64,000 bases of DNA, taken from NCBI RefSeq assembly GCF_016808095.1, contig NC_068976.1, positions 14,595,663-14,659,662 on the forward strand, given 5' to 3'. Positions 25,450 to 38,200 of this stretch are shown piece after piece. Origin of the DNA: Vigna angularis (Eukaryota; Streptophyta; Magnoliopsida; Fabales; Fabaceae). The translations under genes and the position numbers were made by a program. The notes beneath the pieces were generated by a model that was given only the letters and a program-made list of their open reading frames with translations, made no database searches and had not been told where the DNA came from. Each line of letters opens with the position of its first letter. The first letter of the stretch is position 1.

Positions 25450-25850
25450 TGTGTTCATTAAAATTAAATAACTAGATAATATATATTTAAAAGCCTAATT
25501 TTTCATCAAAGTTATGGGTTTTTATTAAAATTTGAAAATGAAAAGTATATAAAAGATATTCTTATAATAATATAGATATCTAACGATAAAATAAAATGTA
25601 TCACAATATCCAATTAATAAGATTATGTGTAATTTATAAGTTGATATTGGAGATTATAAATGATGTATTTTAAAGTACATGATAAATTTGAAAACTATGA
25701 GATATTAATAATATTAGATAACTAATAATACGTGTTCATAAAATTAGATAACTAAATAATATATATTTAAAAGCCTACTTTTTCTTAAAAATTATTTGTT
25801 TTTTTAATATTAATAATGAACAGTATAAAAGATATCGTTTATACTAAATG
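25450..25850. repeat. Direct repeat A, upstream of MYB copy 1
   Basis: Matches 28262-28715 in the same orientation through long near-identical stretches, for example AATATATATTTAAAAGCC, TAGATATCTAACGATAAAAT and TTAATAAGATTATGTGTAAT, in the same order. It is therefore the upstream part of the same duplication that produced the two MYB genes. Within it, a phrase TAAAATTAGATAACTAAATA.. followed by TTTAAAAGCCT also recurs near 25735-25780. Confidence 0.8.
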
Positions 25851-27227
25851 CAAGATAACAAATTAAATAATGATACTACGTTTGAAATTAAATTATTAGA
25901 TTATTCAAAATCAACTTTTAAAACAAATTATTTTAATGTATGCCAGAAAACAGGGTGGTTTTCTGATAACGGGATGAGCTTGCTATCTTGGCCAGAGCTC
26001 GCTCGATCCATCTGTGTGAAATAAAATTAAAATTGATCAACTAATTTAATTAAATTAAATTAGCGTGTTGTAAAATTAGGTTTAAATCCATGAGCTTGTC
26101 ATTGGCTTCAGTAGGAAAAAACATTGTAATTGTTTTAAATTTGAATTAAATTGAATATGACTCACTTGATATAAGTGTTAAATAGGTTCAAATTAGATTT
26201 AAGGTTCATTAATTCGTAGTTTACATTAATTCTTTATTAATTTTTTGTCATTTTTTTTCGTAACAAGTTTATTATAATTATTTATTATTTTTAATTATGT
26301 AAATTGATTTTTTAACTTTTTTTTAAAGATCAAAATGTTATTCATGATTGATTATTCACATCAATCAGGTATGGCTATGACTAATGTTTAATTTTTAAAT
26401 TGATCTTTGAGAACGGAAATGAATATATACATATTTTTGGTCTATGTTTTGGGGACACAGAATTGATTGAAAATATGGTCCATGGATTCTCTTACATCCA
26501 ATTTTGAACCATCGATAATAATAAAACAAAAATATGTTTGGTTAGCTTTTGATATTCCAAACTTCATAAATTTCAATTTATAAAAAAAAAGTTCTGATGA
26601 AAATATAATTGTGCGTGAGAATAAAAATTAGATAAATAAAATAAGGAGATTAATTTCTCTGGAATAAAACATATCCTGAAATATAATTGTCCCATGCGTG
26701 TACGTGTCAATACTAGTTCTTTAAAACAAGTATTAAATCATTGAAATCCTTAAAATGAATTATTACAAAAAGAAATATAATTGATAGAAAATTTAATACA
26801 TATATATGCAGGATTGCAGAGGTAGGTAGAAACCCTATAAAACTAATTGATAGATGAAAATCATGAAATGAGGTTTCTACTCAGAAATTCAGTGACGCTG
26901 GAAACAGAAAAAAACAAAGCCCTTTTTTTAATTTGTTTGCAACAAAAGTTGTTTTCGACTCAGATATATTATATTTCAAGTTTCTTCTAATAATTATGAA
27001 TATGTGAACGTCATTAATAATCGTATGTTAATATCATTAAATATTTTTAATATTGCCTCCATCCATTCTACTGAGAAAACCTTAAAGGGAAAAAGAAAAG
27101 TTTTTACAATCACACTTCTTTTTTAATAAACAACTACATAGAAAATTAATGAAAGAGCTATGATGAAAAATAGTTTTTCATATGAAAAAATTACATGAAC
27201 AATTTTTAAAATGTTAATTGCATTTGA
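25851..27227. other. AT-rich intergenic region between MYB copies
   Basis: No gene seen. The part from about 27095 (ACAATCACACTTCTTTTTTA) matches DNA at about 23642 downstream of copy 1 and is the 3' end of the duplicated block. Confidence 0.6.
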
Positions 27228-28145
27228 TTAAGCTCTGTGGGATGTATTGAATGTATTCCATAATTTTTGTAAGTGCTGATTTAAGGTATTGATATGATTT
27301 AGCTCTGGTGGATGAAGCATGTCGATGTAAGGATTGAAGGGTATCATTTGTGAGGGTTGCATTTGATTAAAGTTTGCATTATGATCAATTATGTTGTTGG
27401 AATTCATATGATTTTGGTTGATCATTTCTTCTAACTGTTGATAAGTCATGTTGATATGATTTAGCTCTTGTGGATGAGGCATGTTGATGTGAGGATTGAA
27501 GGGTATCACTTGTTGTGGTTGCATTTCCAAAAATTGTGAACCTGCAAGATTTCTGTTTGATGATGAATTTTGAATATGAATATTAGTATGAGTGGTATTC
27601 TCTATAACCATGTCATGAATACTTTTTCTCTTCTTTTGCTCTTTTGATTTACTTTGGCGGATAAAATACTTTTGTGCATGGCTTGCCACTTGACTTGCAC
27701 TCTTGGTTTGAATGTAGGCTGAAATCTTTTTCCAATTTCCTTTTCCATATATATCAAGTCCTTCTAAAAATCCCCTGTGCACAATAAAAAAATTTAAGAA
27801 TTAATATAATGTTATGGTAAATAAATATAAAATCTTAATTACAATTTCGAATTTAAATTTAAAAACTAAAAATATATTTATCGAAAAAGTAAATAAACAA
27901 AAATATTGACACTAAAATCACCTATGCTCCACTTTCGTCCATGTTATCCTTCTTCCTTTGTTCGAGTGAAACTGTATGTGCTCGGATGTTTGAGATGGTA
28001 GCAACATCCGAGGAGCTTCGACAACGATCGGAAAAGGATGGTTGTGGAAGGTGGTTGGAACATTAGAGGTGTCCGATGACACACCATTCAAGTCATCCCA
28101 ATCCATACTCAACTCCTTCCACCAATCCACACTCTCTTCTGCCAT
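27228..28145 (-). CDS. SHAQKYF-type single-MYB transcription factor, copy 2
   Basis: Exons complement(join(27228..27774, 27922..28145)) give 256 residues; the 147-bp intron splits codon Arg75 (AG|G). The ATG at 28145 (MAEESVDWWKEL) is the first ATG after a TATA box; the longer frame starts at a GTG. Residues about 66-115 form one MYB/SANT repeat: RRITWTKVEH, GFLEGLDIYGKGNWKKISAY, and VASHAQKYFIRQ, with Trp69 and Trp89 and the SHAQKYF signature. This class (DIVARICATA/MYBS-like) binds I-box or TATCC-type DNA in the nucleus. A basic KSKEQKKRKS run (about 116-125) may serve as NLS. The Asn/Gln-rich tail holds two copies of a QxxPFNPxIxMxHPxELNHIN module, an internal duplication. The intact member of a local pair; the target genes are unknown. 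Confidence 0.87.
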
Positions 28146-28247
28146 TGCTTTTTCTTCTGTCAATGCTTTTTTCTTTTCCAACTCACTATTACAGATATTC
28201 ACTTTGAATGCTTTCTATCTTTCCTTACTTTTCTCTGGATCTCTTTC

Positions 28248-28258
28248 TTATTTATAGA
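28248..28258 (-). promoter_or_regulatory. TATA box of MYB copy 2
   Basis: On the minus strand CTATAAATAAG, about 105 bp upstream of the ATG; the same motif precedes MYB copy 1 at a similar distance. Confidence 0.55.
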
Positions 28259-28261
28259 TAA

Positions 28262-28715
28262 GATAACATTAAAATTAGATAAGTAGAGAATATATATTTA
28301 AAAGCCCAATTTTTCATTGGGCTTTTATTTAAATATTGATAATCAAAAGTATATAAAAGATATACTTATACTAAATACAAAATAAAATAAATTATAATAA
28401 TATAGATATCTAACGATAAAATAAAATATATCACAATATCCTATTATAATAATATAGATATCTAACGATAAAATGAAATATATCACAATGTCTCATTAAT
28501 AAGATTATGTGTAATTATTTAGAAGTTGACATTGGATATTATAAATGATGTACTTCAAATTATATGATAACTTAGATAACTATAAGATATTAATAATATT
28601 ATGTGCTCATAAAATTAGATAACTAAATATTTATTTAAAAGCCTATTTTTTTTAAAAAAAATATGTTTTTTTTAATATTAATAATTAGTAATATAAAAGA
28701 TATTTTTGACATAAG
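28262..28715. repeat. Direct repeat B, upstream of MYB copy 2
   Basis: Counterpart of 25450-25850. It additionally contains its own short tandem duplication: ATAATATAGATATCTAACGA and following AAATATATCACAAT occur twice, at about 28398-28436 and 28446-28491. The order and orientation of matched blocks agree between A and B. Confidence 0.8.
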
Positions 28716-30204
28716 CTCATGCCACAATTAGGAACAGATAAATTTTGCATGCATACTGTTCAAACTCGACAGAGTTTTGACGAAGACCAGATACATTTTT
28801 GAACAATATATGCTGAATTTTTAAGTTGGTTTTGGAGACAAAAAAAAATGTGTACATATATATCTCGGCTCTATCTCATATTTGTTTCCATTTTCAATTA
28901 TCAAAACACTTATAATTTATTAGGTAATTTGAAAATTTATTTTTATGGTTCTCTTTGGTTAGTGTTTGTTTTAGTTGAGAAATCCTTTTTTTTTTTATTT
29001 TGCTACACAATTTTTTTATTTTCTTTATTCTACTTATTCAATATGTACACAAAGTTCACTTAGATTTTTAAAGTGTTAACTTTCATTATACATTTAGTTC
29101 TTTTATGTTATTTCGTTCAAATAATGTATTGTAATTCACGAAAAATAAATCTTAATTTCATTTAAACAAACAATTTACAAGATACACTTTTGATACATAA
29201 AATTGTTTTTAATTATTTTTTTCGCTTTTAAATGTCATATTTTCAATAATATAAGACTGTCTAATAACTCATGTTAAGTATCTTGCTTAAACGCTTAATA
29301 ACGTCTAACGTATTAAATGCTTGTATGATTTGTACTCTTTTCTATGTTGTATTGCGTTCTCTTTATTTGTGTAGGTCACAAAAGTACAAAGCTTTTCCAA
29401 ATGATTTGTGTTGGATCAGAAGAACATTATAAGATAGGAAGACATTCTAAGAATGTTTCTTCAAGTTCTTTATGCTTTGCTCATCCGTACAAGCTTTCTC
29501 TGTAAAAACATATAAGCACAAGAAATAAAGATTTGTTAAGGGAATTATGAGGCAATTGCAAGAGTGAATGTATTGTAGGTTTTTCAAGGTTGATTATCAT
29601 TATTTCTCAACGTGTAAAATAAGTTATAAAGGGAACTTGAGTTTTAGTGAGACATCTTTTTTGGCATCTAAATTACATTGTTCTATGTGGGAGAGAGAGT
29701 TAGCAGAGGAGTTATATTTAAACGGATTTCGAAATTCGTTCATATCTTAAACATATTTTGAAATTCGTCGAAACCTTTAACAAATTTCGAAATTCGTTTG
29801 AATATGCAAATTCTTTTATTTTTAATTTATAATTAATTTGTTGCACAAAATTTATTGTTTTAAATTTTTTATTAGTTAGTTAGTTGATTCATTTTAACAT
29901 ATTTAAATTTTAAATTTATTTATAACTGAAAGGTGCAGCAGCGATGACGCATCATGTCACCAATATCTCACTCATCGGGAAATGAAAAATGTTGGTCTCA
30001 AAGTGCTATCTCTCAACGAACACTAACAATAAACTTTATTTAACTAGAATTTAACACAAAATTGTTGAATACCTTCATGGTCCAAATTTATTTAACTTTT
30101 TATGATGGGATCTCCCCTTAATCCTACACAACAATAATTAATATAAAATTTATTGAAACCAAACAATAACCATTAAAATTTAAGTTTTGCAGTAACCTTG
30201 CCTA
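28716..30204. other. AT-rich intergenic region, no gene seen
   Basis: No supported gene. Between 29715 and 29805 there are repeated phrases of the form AATTTCGAAATTCGTT, also found around 30605-30650 and in the MITE at 12554-12927, so transposon-derived DNA is likely. Confidence 0.5.
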
Positions 30205-30405
30205 CCACCATAAGGCATAAGGAGCATGCTCCACATAATGAATAAGTATGGAAGTATCTTGTGAACCTCCTAAAAATCCACCAACTTTCTCTTTTATTTT
30301 AGGAACATCCTCATGCTTTTCCTCCTCAACATGATGTTGCTCAATTAGATGCTCATCAACATGAACATTAATATCAACTTCTTCATGCCTTTTATGAATG
30401 GAAGC
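30205..30405 (-). pseudogene. Fragment of a plant mobile domain (MAIN-like) transposon protein
   Basis: Minus-strand translation gives a His/Glu-rich stretch (HLIEQHHVEEEKHEDVP) followed by GGFLGGSQDTSILIHYVEHA and a Trp shortly after. This matches what I remember of the N-terminus of very abundant legume transposon-derived proteins (consensus form GFPGGPxDTSxLxxYxxHVA, then W). The frame is interrupted soon after (WW-stop) and upstream, so only a decayed fragment is present. Confidence 0.6.
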
Positions 30406-32264
30406 CGTAATTTTTCTCTCCCTTCACTTTATGAAGAACTTTATTCCCTATACATAGATACACCTCGAGTTTTAGCTATATCTGTCAAAAATTAATAAAA
30501 TTGAAGTAAAAGATTAATTAACACCACAAATTAAATCAATTGTAAACTTATCAAAACCTATTAAATCATTAAAACTAAAAAACATTAATTAAAAAAATTA
30601 CGTAATAAATGAATTTCGAAATCTGTCGAGTCTTTCAACAAATTTCAAAATCTTTTCAGCCTCTAACGTATTTCAAGTTTTGTTTAACACTTCAATGCAT
30701 TATGAAATCCGTTATATGCATCCAAACCAACCCAAATCCAATACACACATGTATATATACAATTATACCTAATTCATCGAAACAAAACCAAGCACGAAAT
30801 GAAAACAAATGAAAGAAATTGTGATGGAGATGAAGGAAACTGTAATGAAGTTCCGTAAATGGAGAAGAAAGCAACAGTCATGAACAGCCAACAATCACGA
30901 ACCAATGGACGAAAATGGAGAAGAAAGCACCGATTTGAGATGAAGAATGAAGAAGAAAGGGAGAAGAACAAAGATGCAAGAAGAAGAGATCAAAGAAGAA
31001 AGGGGTGCAGAGTGTGTGTGGCGACTAAGGTTTCTTTCCCTTTTGTTTCCTCAAATTGTGATCAAATGGTCAAACACAAAGTTATCGCGAAACACTTTGA
31101 GCATTTCTGAAAAATTTGGAGGCATAAAAAGAAATGCATGGGAGTGGAGGTACAGGGAGAAGCTCCTTGAGTCGAAACTGGTGAGATTGATATTCACATC
31201 CAACATGTTTTTTTCATTCTTTTAATTTTACAACACTTTTTATTTAAAAACTATTTTTTAGAACTTAATTTGTTTTTAAAATTATAATTGTCATTGTTAA
31301 AAACATTACAGAAATTAATTTTGGCAGTGTAAATAAATTAAGAAAATAGAAACAATAATAAAATAAAGTAAAAATATTAAGATTGATAAAAAGAAGAGAG
31401 GAGAAGGGTTGGCTTTTGATGATCTGTAACAACTAACTGCAACTTAATTACATTAATGTATATATGTGGATGCATTAATGGCAGAAAGCAGAGGAGACTT
31501 GCATCATCAATTATATTATTTTATTTCATAAGTTAAAAAAATAAAAGACAGAAAAGAATAGTCTGGATAATTATAAATAACGCTAAAAAAGTGGTTTGGT
31601 TTACCTATTTTGCTCAAAATAATCTCCAAAACATGGGCTTTTCTCGCTGCACCTATTTTTTTCTTTAAGTATTTTTAAAAGAATTTCATCAATCTTTAAA
31701 ATAATTACAATAATTTAATACATGTACTATACTCTTTAGTGAATTTTGTTTTACCATAACTTATGTGTTTAGGATATCTTAATACATATATAGCTTTCAG
31801 CATGTTATCCTATAAGGTTTCTTTTTTCATTAGACACCATTTTGTTATACACTATCATTAAATTTCAAAACAATGATTGTTAATGATCTTGTTTTAACCA
31901 TTATAATTATAAAATAAAAATGAATTTAGTTTTACATAATAAAAAAAATCAATACATAATTTCACCATGTAATGAATTATAGATGATGCAAGAAGAATGA
32001 AGAAACAGGTAATTAAGATATTTTGAAAGGAAAATTTTTAAACATTTGTTTTTTTTTTTTGGTAAATATTTTAAAAGTAAATTTGTAATTTTTTCAATAA
32101 ATTATTGTGCATATATGCCTATTTTGGTAGCCAACTTTTTTACGGATTATTGTGTTCCTAACATCTCACTCACTAACTCAGGTGAGGAAGAACACTTTGT
32201 GGTTTTTGTTGTTATAAATTGTATAATCCAAAGATTGTTCCAGAAAAGACCAGAAAAGGGAAAG
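30406..32264. other. Intergenic region upstream of the FKBP gene
   Basis: Purine-rich stretch at 30840-31010 (GAAGAAAGC-like repeats) gives chance open frames rich in Lys/Glu/Arg. It ends at GGGGTGCAGAG, a motif resembling the MITE termini at 2873 and 12890, so it may belong to a transposon. The final few hundred bases should hold the FKBP promoter and 5' UTR; no clear TATA box was chosen. Confidence 0.45.
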
Positions 32265-35200
32265 ATGGTGGTGCTGTCATCGGAGGATGACTTCGACGAG
32301 GAGCCCGGCGAGGTTATTGAATCAGCGCCGCCGCAGAAGGTGGGAGAAGAGAGGCAACTCAGAGGTCTCAAGAAGAAGCTTCTCAGACACGGACACGGCT
32401 GGGAAACCCCCAACTTCAACGACGTCGTAACAGGTTAGTCACCACCACCACCAACCACCGTGGCTCTAATTTTTTACATTCTATCGATATAAATTAGTTA
32501 TCAATGCAGTTCACCGTGTTGGGACATTGCTCGATGGAGCGGCGTTGGGTTCTTCCACTTGGGACACGGATCAACCCTTGACGTTTACTCTTGGCAATGA
32601 TGATGTTCCTGGGTTGGACCGTGGGATTACGAGTATGAAGAAAGGGGAGGTGGCATTGTTCACATTACCTGCAGATGATGAAGGTGATGTTTGGCGTGAT
32701 TCCGACTCTGTTGTGCAGTTTGAGGTGGAACTCCTTTCGTGGATCAGAGTAGTGGATGTGTGCAAAGATGGAGGCGTTATTAAGAAAATTGTGGAGCAGG
32801 GGAGTGGGAACGACCGCCCTTCTGATCTCGATGAAGTGCTTGGTAGTATTCTACCACTTCCTTGTCGTGCCTGTTTATGCTTCTTTCTTTTTCCTTGCAT
32901 CAATTGAACATATTACTAAGTAGAGGGTTGTATGTTAGAATGTGATTTTCACAGCCTGAGTATGTTGATCAACTGAGACACAGTTAGTTTAATTAGTGGT
33001 CTCGAGTTTAGGTTTGACTTTGTAACTGTGGTTTAAATATTTCAGGAAGAGTCATTTGGCTCTTGGTTGTGGTGTTATGATTTTTTCTTGTGGAGGATAC
33101 CAAAAAGAATAAGTTGACTTCCATATTTTGTTGTTGTACAGATTTTTCACAATACTAACGTAGTAATAATCGGCTTAGATAAGTAGTTATTTCAAAAAGG
33201 CAGTAATCTTATCGCACGTGGCGATCCATGATCGGATGACAGTGTTAAAAATCTTTACAATAATAGAGCATTTTGATTTAGTTCATATAGTTGCACACTT
33301 TGATGATTTCTGTAGCTGTATTGCTCTTGGCACGCAGTGAAGATTTTGTCAGCTTATTAGTTTGTGTTGGATATTTTGCCATTGCAGTGAAGTATCAGGT
33401 GGCACTAGTTGATGGTACTGTTGTTGAAGAGACACCTGAAGGAGGAGTTGAGTTTTACGTGAAGGATGGTATGTTGTTCACGTAGCTCTATCTCTTATTG
33501 ATTTCATGTAATAGGGAGTATAGTTTCATTTTTCATCTCACAGTTTGTATGACTAATTATGGTGCTGGTTGAAGGTCATCTTTTTCCGATTTTGCCAAAA
33601 GTGATCATGACTATGACGAGGGGAGAAAAGGCCGAATTAATTGTCCAACCTCAGTGTATGTTTTTTGTTCCTCTCACCTGCCTAAATTTCCACATTTTTT
33701 TGGCTTTTCTGGTAATTAAATGAATGGCTTTTTGTATTGGCCTAATTTCCTTATTTTGTTGAGAGTTGGGATACATGAAACTTTGGTGGTCTCAAAATAG
33801 GAGCCTGATTGGTGTAACAATCCCTGTAGTCCATTGTAACGTTTATGCTTCTCTCCTATTCAGTTTCTGTTCGCTAGCACTTTGGTTACTTTACCATAAT
33901 ATTCCTTGTTAAATAGACCAATGTAGGTAAGGGAACTGCCAACTTCCAACATTTGGCATAATTCTTTTCTATAAATTGGGTTCATTCCCGTTTAACCTTA
34001 TTAGTTTTTACTGCTTCTTTCAAGTTGTGCTTGGAATTACGCTTTTATTCATTATCTTGAGGGGTCTTGTAGTTTGATGACTTGGATGATTAATTTGGAA
34101 TTTATTTTATATGGTTACTGCAGATGCCTTTGGGGAGACAGGAAGAGATTCTGGAACTGGGCTCTGTCGAATCCCTCCAAATTCAGTACTGCATGCTAAT
34201 ATTGAATTGGTGTCCTTCAAGCCTGTGATAAATGTTACTGGTGACTCCAAGGTGCTTAAAAAAATATTGAAAGAAGGGGAGGGTGCTTTCACAGCCAATG
34301 AGGATGCACATGTTACTGGTAAAAATTTAAGAAAACAACATAATCAAGCTCAATAAGCTCAACCACTAGTTGATGGGTTATTAATGTAGTTGATTTGAAT
34401 CAGAACAAATCTAGAATTGTAAGGATAAGGATTATTGTTATATGATGTGAGAAGAAATTTCAAATCTATGGTCATGGTCATATTATAATCTATATTCATA
34501 TTATTAAACTCTTGTGTGACTATAATTTTTCTATTTCCGATTTCGTGCATCTCTTCAATGTTAAAATTGTTAACATATAAGTAGTAAATCACATAATCTA
34601 ATGTTACTGAATTGTGATTCTAGTTTAAAATTGAAATACGATAATTTACTGTGATGAAAGAATAATTCAGTTCATACACTTTCCATATTAAAATAATGAG
34701 TTGTTGTTAGCTAGTTTCCTGTTGTTATTCCCACATCTAGTGTCGCTTGATGTTATTGGGGACAGGAGTTAATGTTCTTTTTACCATGTTATTTGCCCAT
34801 TCAATTTCAAATTTAAAGGAAAGGAAGAAGGCTCGGTTGAATAATTGCTTTTGATGAAATTCCTATTGCAGTCAGCTTCACAGCTATGCTAGAAGATGGC
34901 ACGGTATTTGAGAAAAGGAGAACTGGTGAAGAACAACCCTTGGAATTCATAACTGATGAGGGTGAGGTTTTTCTTATCTATTTTAGCTACATTATTTTGT
35001 ACATTGTTTGTTATAATATGAAAATATCTTATCATAAATATATTAGATTATGCTCTAGTGTTAGTTTCTTAATTTCCTCATCATTTCTTAAGATTGACTA
35101 TCAACTTTCCCTATCTATTGATGATTTGTTCCTTATCTAGCCCAAGATTTGAGGACCGCTCGCCCTTCCCCCTGGGTGCCACAGCCTGCCCCCATCATGG

Positions 35201-38200
35201 TTGTTCCCCCAACCTCCAAAGACAAGGGGAAAAGAAAATCTTCCAAGGAGAAGTCTTCCACCTCCCAAAAAAGAAGCAAGAGGAGTTCTCCCGAAGGGCC
35301 TCTTCTAACGGGACCGCTCGACCCTAACGTCCGTGTAGCCAAGCGAGTGAGCAATAACTTGTCGAGTGAAGAGAACGCATTCTTCAAGTGGATGACTTCT
35401 GAGGAGGCTGCGGACATGGCCTTTGAGCTGAACGTGCGGGCGGGGATTTGCATGGCCTTCTCCGCAGGAACTCCTAAGGAGACCGCTTATGCCGAGGAGT
35501 TACAGGCCGCCCAACAGGATTTGGAGGTTGTCCTGAAAGCGAATGAAGATTTGAATCGCCAACTGGATGAGGCAAAGAAGGCTTGTGCGACCTATGAAGA
35601 AGGCAAGAAAATGGCTGCCTCTTCCCTTACTGAGGCCCGAACGACTTATTGACAACTTTAGTAGGAGATCGATGACCTCAAGTTGAATTATAAAAGAGTG
35701 AGTGGCCGATGCAAGGATTTGTTAGCCGAGCGGGATGCCTTGCTGACACAAAAGGCTGAGATGACCAAAGAGAACTAGATATTTGGCAATGCTATTTATG
35801 ATGAGCACATTGCCGGCTTCAACAAGGCACTCACCCAAGCAATTGTCTTCTTCAACATCCCTACTGATTTTGGAGGCTTCGATGTCATGAAACATATTGT
35901 TGATGAGCAGTTGGTTGACATACTAGTGCCTCCCGCTCAGGTCGAGGAAGAGCAATTGGTCGAGCAGGAAGAGCCTCAACGCACCGAGGTTTATGCTCAA
36001 GCTGAAGGGGCCAAAGTGGAGGAGGGGGAGGGGGACCCTGTGGGTGAGGAGGAATGAGGGACCTCTTGGGGTGTTGAGGTGTTTATATTTTTCTAAGTTA
36101 TTTTGTATTCATGGTCATTCGTCAAACGAAGCTTTTAAGTTAGGCCACCTTGTTTTCCGTTCGGCCTTCTTTTGTATACCTCCATACACAATTGATGATT
36201 AATTGAATGAACACTTCACTTTTCATAAATTGATTTTTTATTATTATTATTATTATTATTAATTTGATCAAATACAACTTTCAGTTGTCTAACTTGGCGT
36301 TTATGTTGTTGCAATGCGGTTTTTCTTTAACTGTGCCAAATAGGCGTTTATGTTGCTTAAGTTGGTCATTGTCGACCGATCATCTACCTCGTGAGTTCTA
36401 AGAGCTCACTTAGATTGTTGTGTATAGGCACATTCTTTTGACTCGACAAAAGTTCACGAAGAACGTTCCTCGCCAATCGGTTAGTGCTAGGAGTTTACTT
36501 AGAACATTATCTGGATTTGTGATTTTGATGCGACGAGAGTTCACGAAGAACGTTTCTTGTCGATCGGTTAGTGCTAGGAGTTCACTTAGAACATTCCCTT
36601 AGACTTTTGATTTTGATGCGGCGAGAGTTCACGAAGAACGTTCCTCGCCGATCGGTTAGTGCTAGGAGTTCACTTAGAACGTTCCCTAGACTTGCAATTT
36701 TGATGCGACGAGAGTTCACAAAGAACGTTCCTCCCGATCGGTTAGTGCTAGGAGTTCACTTAGAACGTTCCCTAGACTTGTGATTTTGATGCGACGAGAG
36801 TTCACAAAGAATGTTCCTCGTTGATCGGTTAGTGCTAAGAGTTCACCTAGAACGTTCCCTAAACTTGCGATTTTGCGCAATGAGAGTTCACGAAGAACAT
36901 TCCTCACTGATCGGTTAGTCCTAGGAATTCACTTAGAATGTTCCATGGACTTGCGATTTTGATGCGACGAGAGTTTACGAATAATGTCCCCGCCAATCCA
37001 TCAGTGTTAGCAGTTCACTTAGAACGTTCCCTAGACTCGCGATGTTGATGCAATGGGAGTTCACTTAGAACGTTCCCTAGACTTTCTTGTTGATGCAATT
37101 ATGGCCACTGGGTTAAATGGCTTGTGTAAAGAAGTGGTCAGAAACTTCTGATTTCATTAATCATCACAATGCTTTACATAAAGTTTCTAACTGAAATAAA
37201 ATTTGAGATGAGATGCATTCCACGAGTGTGTATCTTGTTAAGACTTCCTCAAACACTTCCAACCTTCAATCTTTCGAGTACTCGTCCTCCTCCTGAGTAC
37301 TTGTTCTCATTGAGCTGGGTAGGGGTTGTGCTGGTAGAAGACACTCCAACACCCAAGTCATTCTAGTGCATCAGCAAGCAAGAAATGCAATAATTAATGA
37401 ATGTAATTAGCATACCTCATAGGATGTGCTATTTATACTTATTGTTTATGGTTTTTTTTTGTGGATGGGCCTGGGCCCATAAGCCCAAATACTTGTTAGC
37501 TTCTAAATTATTGCATTCAACCATGAGCCAATGTGATTAAGTGTTTTGTGTGATGTTGTTCTAGTCGAATAGGGATAGGCCGAGTACATGTCGACTTAAT
37601 AGTCTGACATGTATTCGGCTAGGGATGGGTCCTATACTGGTATGGCTGAGAGGTACTCGGTCATATACAGTACAAGTAGTACACATAAGGGTTAGTGATA
37701 AAATTTTATTGAAAATATCAAACACATCAAGACAATATAAGACTATCTCAATTAGTATTGATTCTTTTGCCCTATAACTAAATCTCCATAATTTCAACAC
37801 ATACATTTTCCCCTTGCTTGGGGATGACATGAGGATTTTTAATATTATGACATCAAGGTGGTGATGATAATAGTGTTTTTACTTTGTTGTGTGTAGAACA
37901 AGTGATTGTTGGTCTAGATCGAGCTGTGGCAACTATGAAGAAGGGTGAGAGGGCCATTATTTCCATACATCCTGAGTATGCATTTGGAAATGTTGAAGTG
38001 AAACGAGATCTTGCTATTGTTCCACCAGGCTCAAATGTAGTCTATGACGTTGAGATGCTGGATTTTATCAAGGTAAATAGAACAAAATATTCCCCTTGTC
38101 AAATTGAAAATTTTGAAGAACTTTGTTTTTTCGATAACTATGATGGAAACTTGTACCATTTAACGAAGAGTGGAGAAAACCAAAATGACTTGTAGTATGA

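Noticed and set aside
30859..31225. Lys/Glu/Arg-rich overlapping frames
   Set aside because: Purine-rich simple sequence, no domain, two frames equally open; probably transposon-derived.
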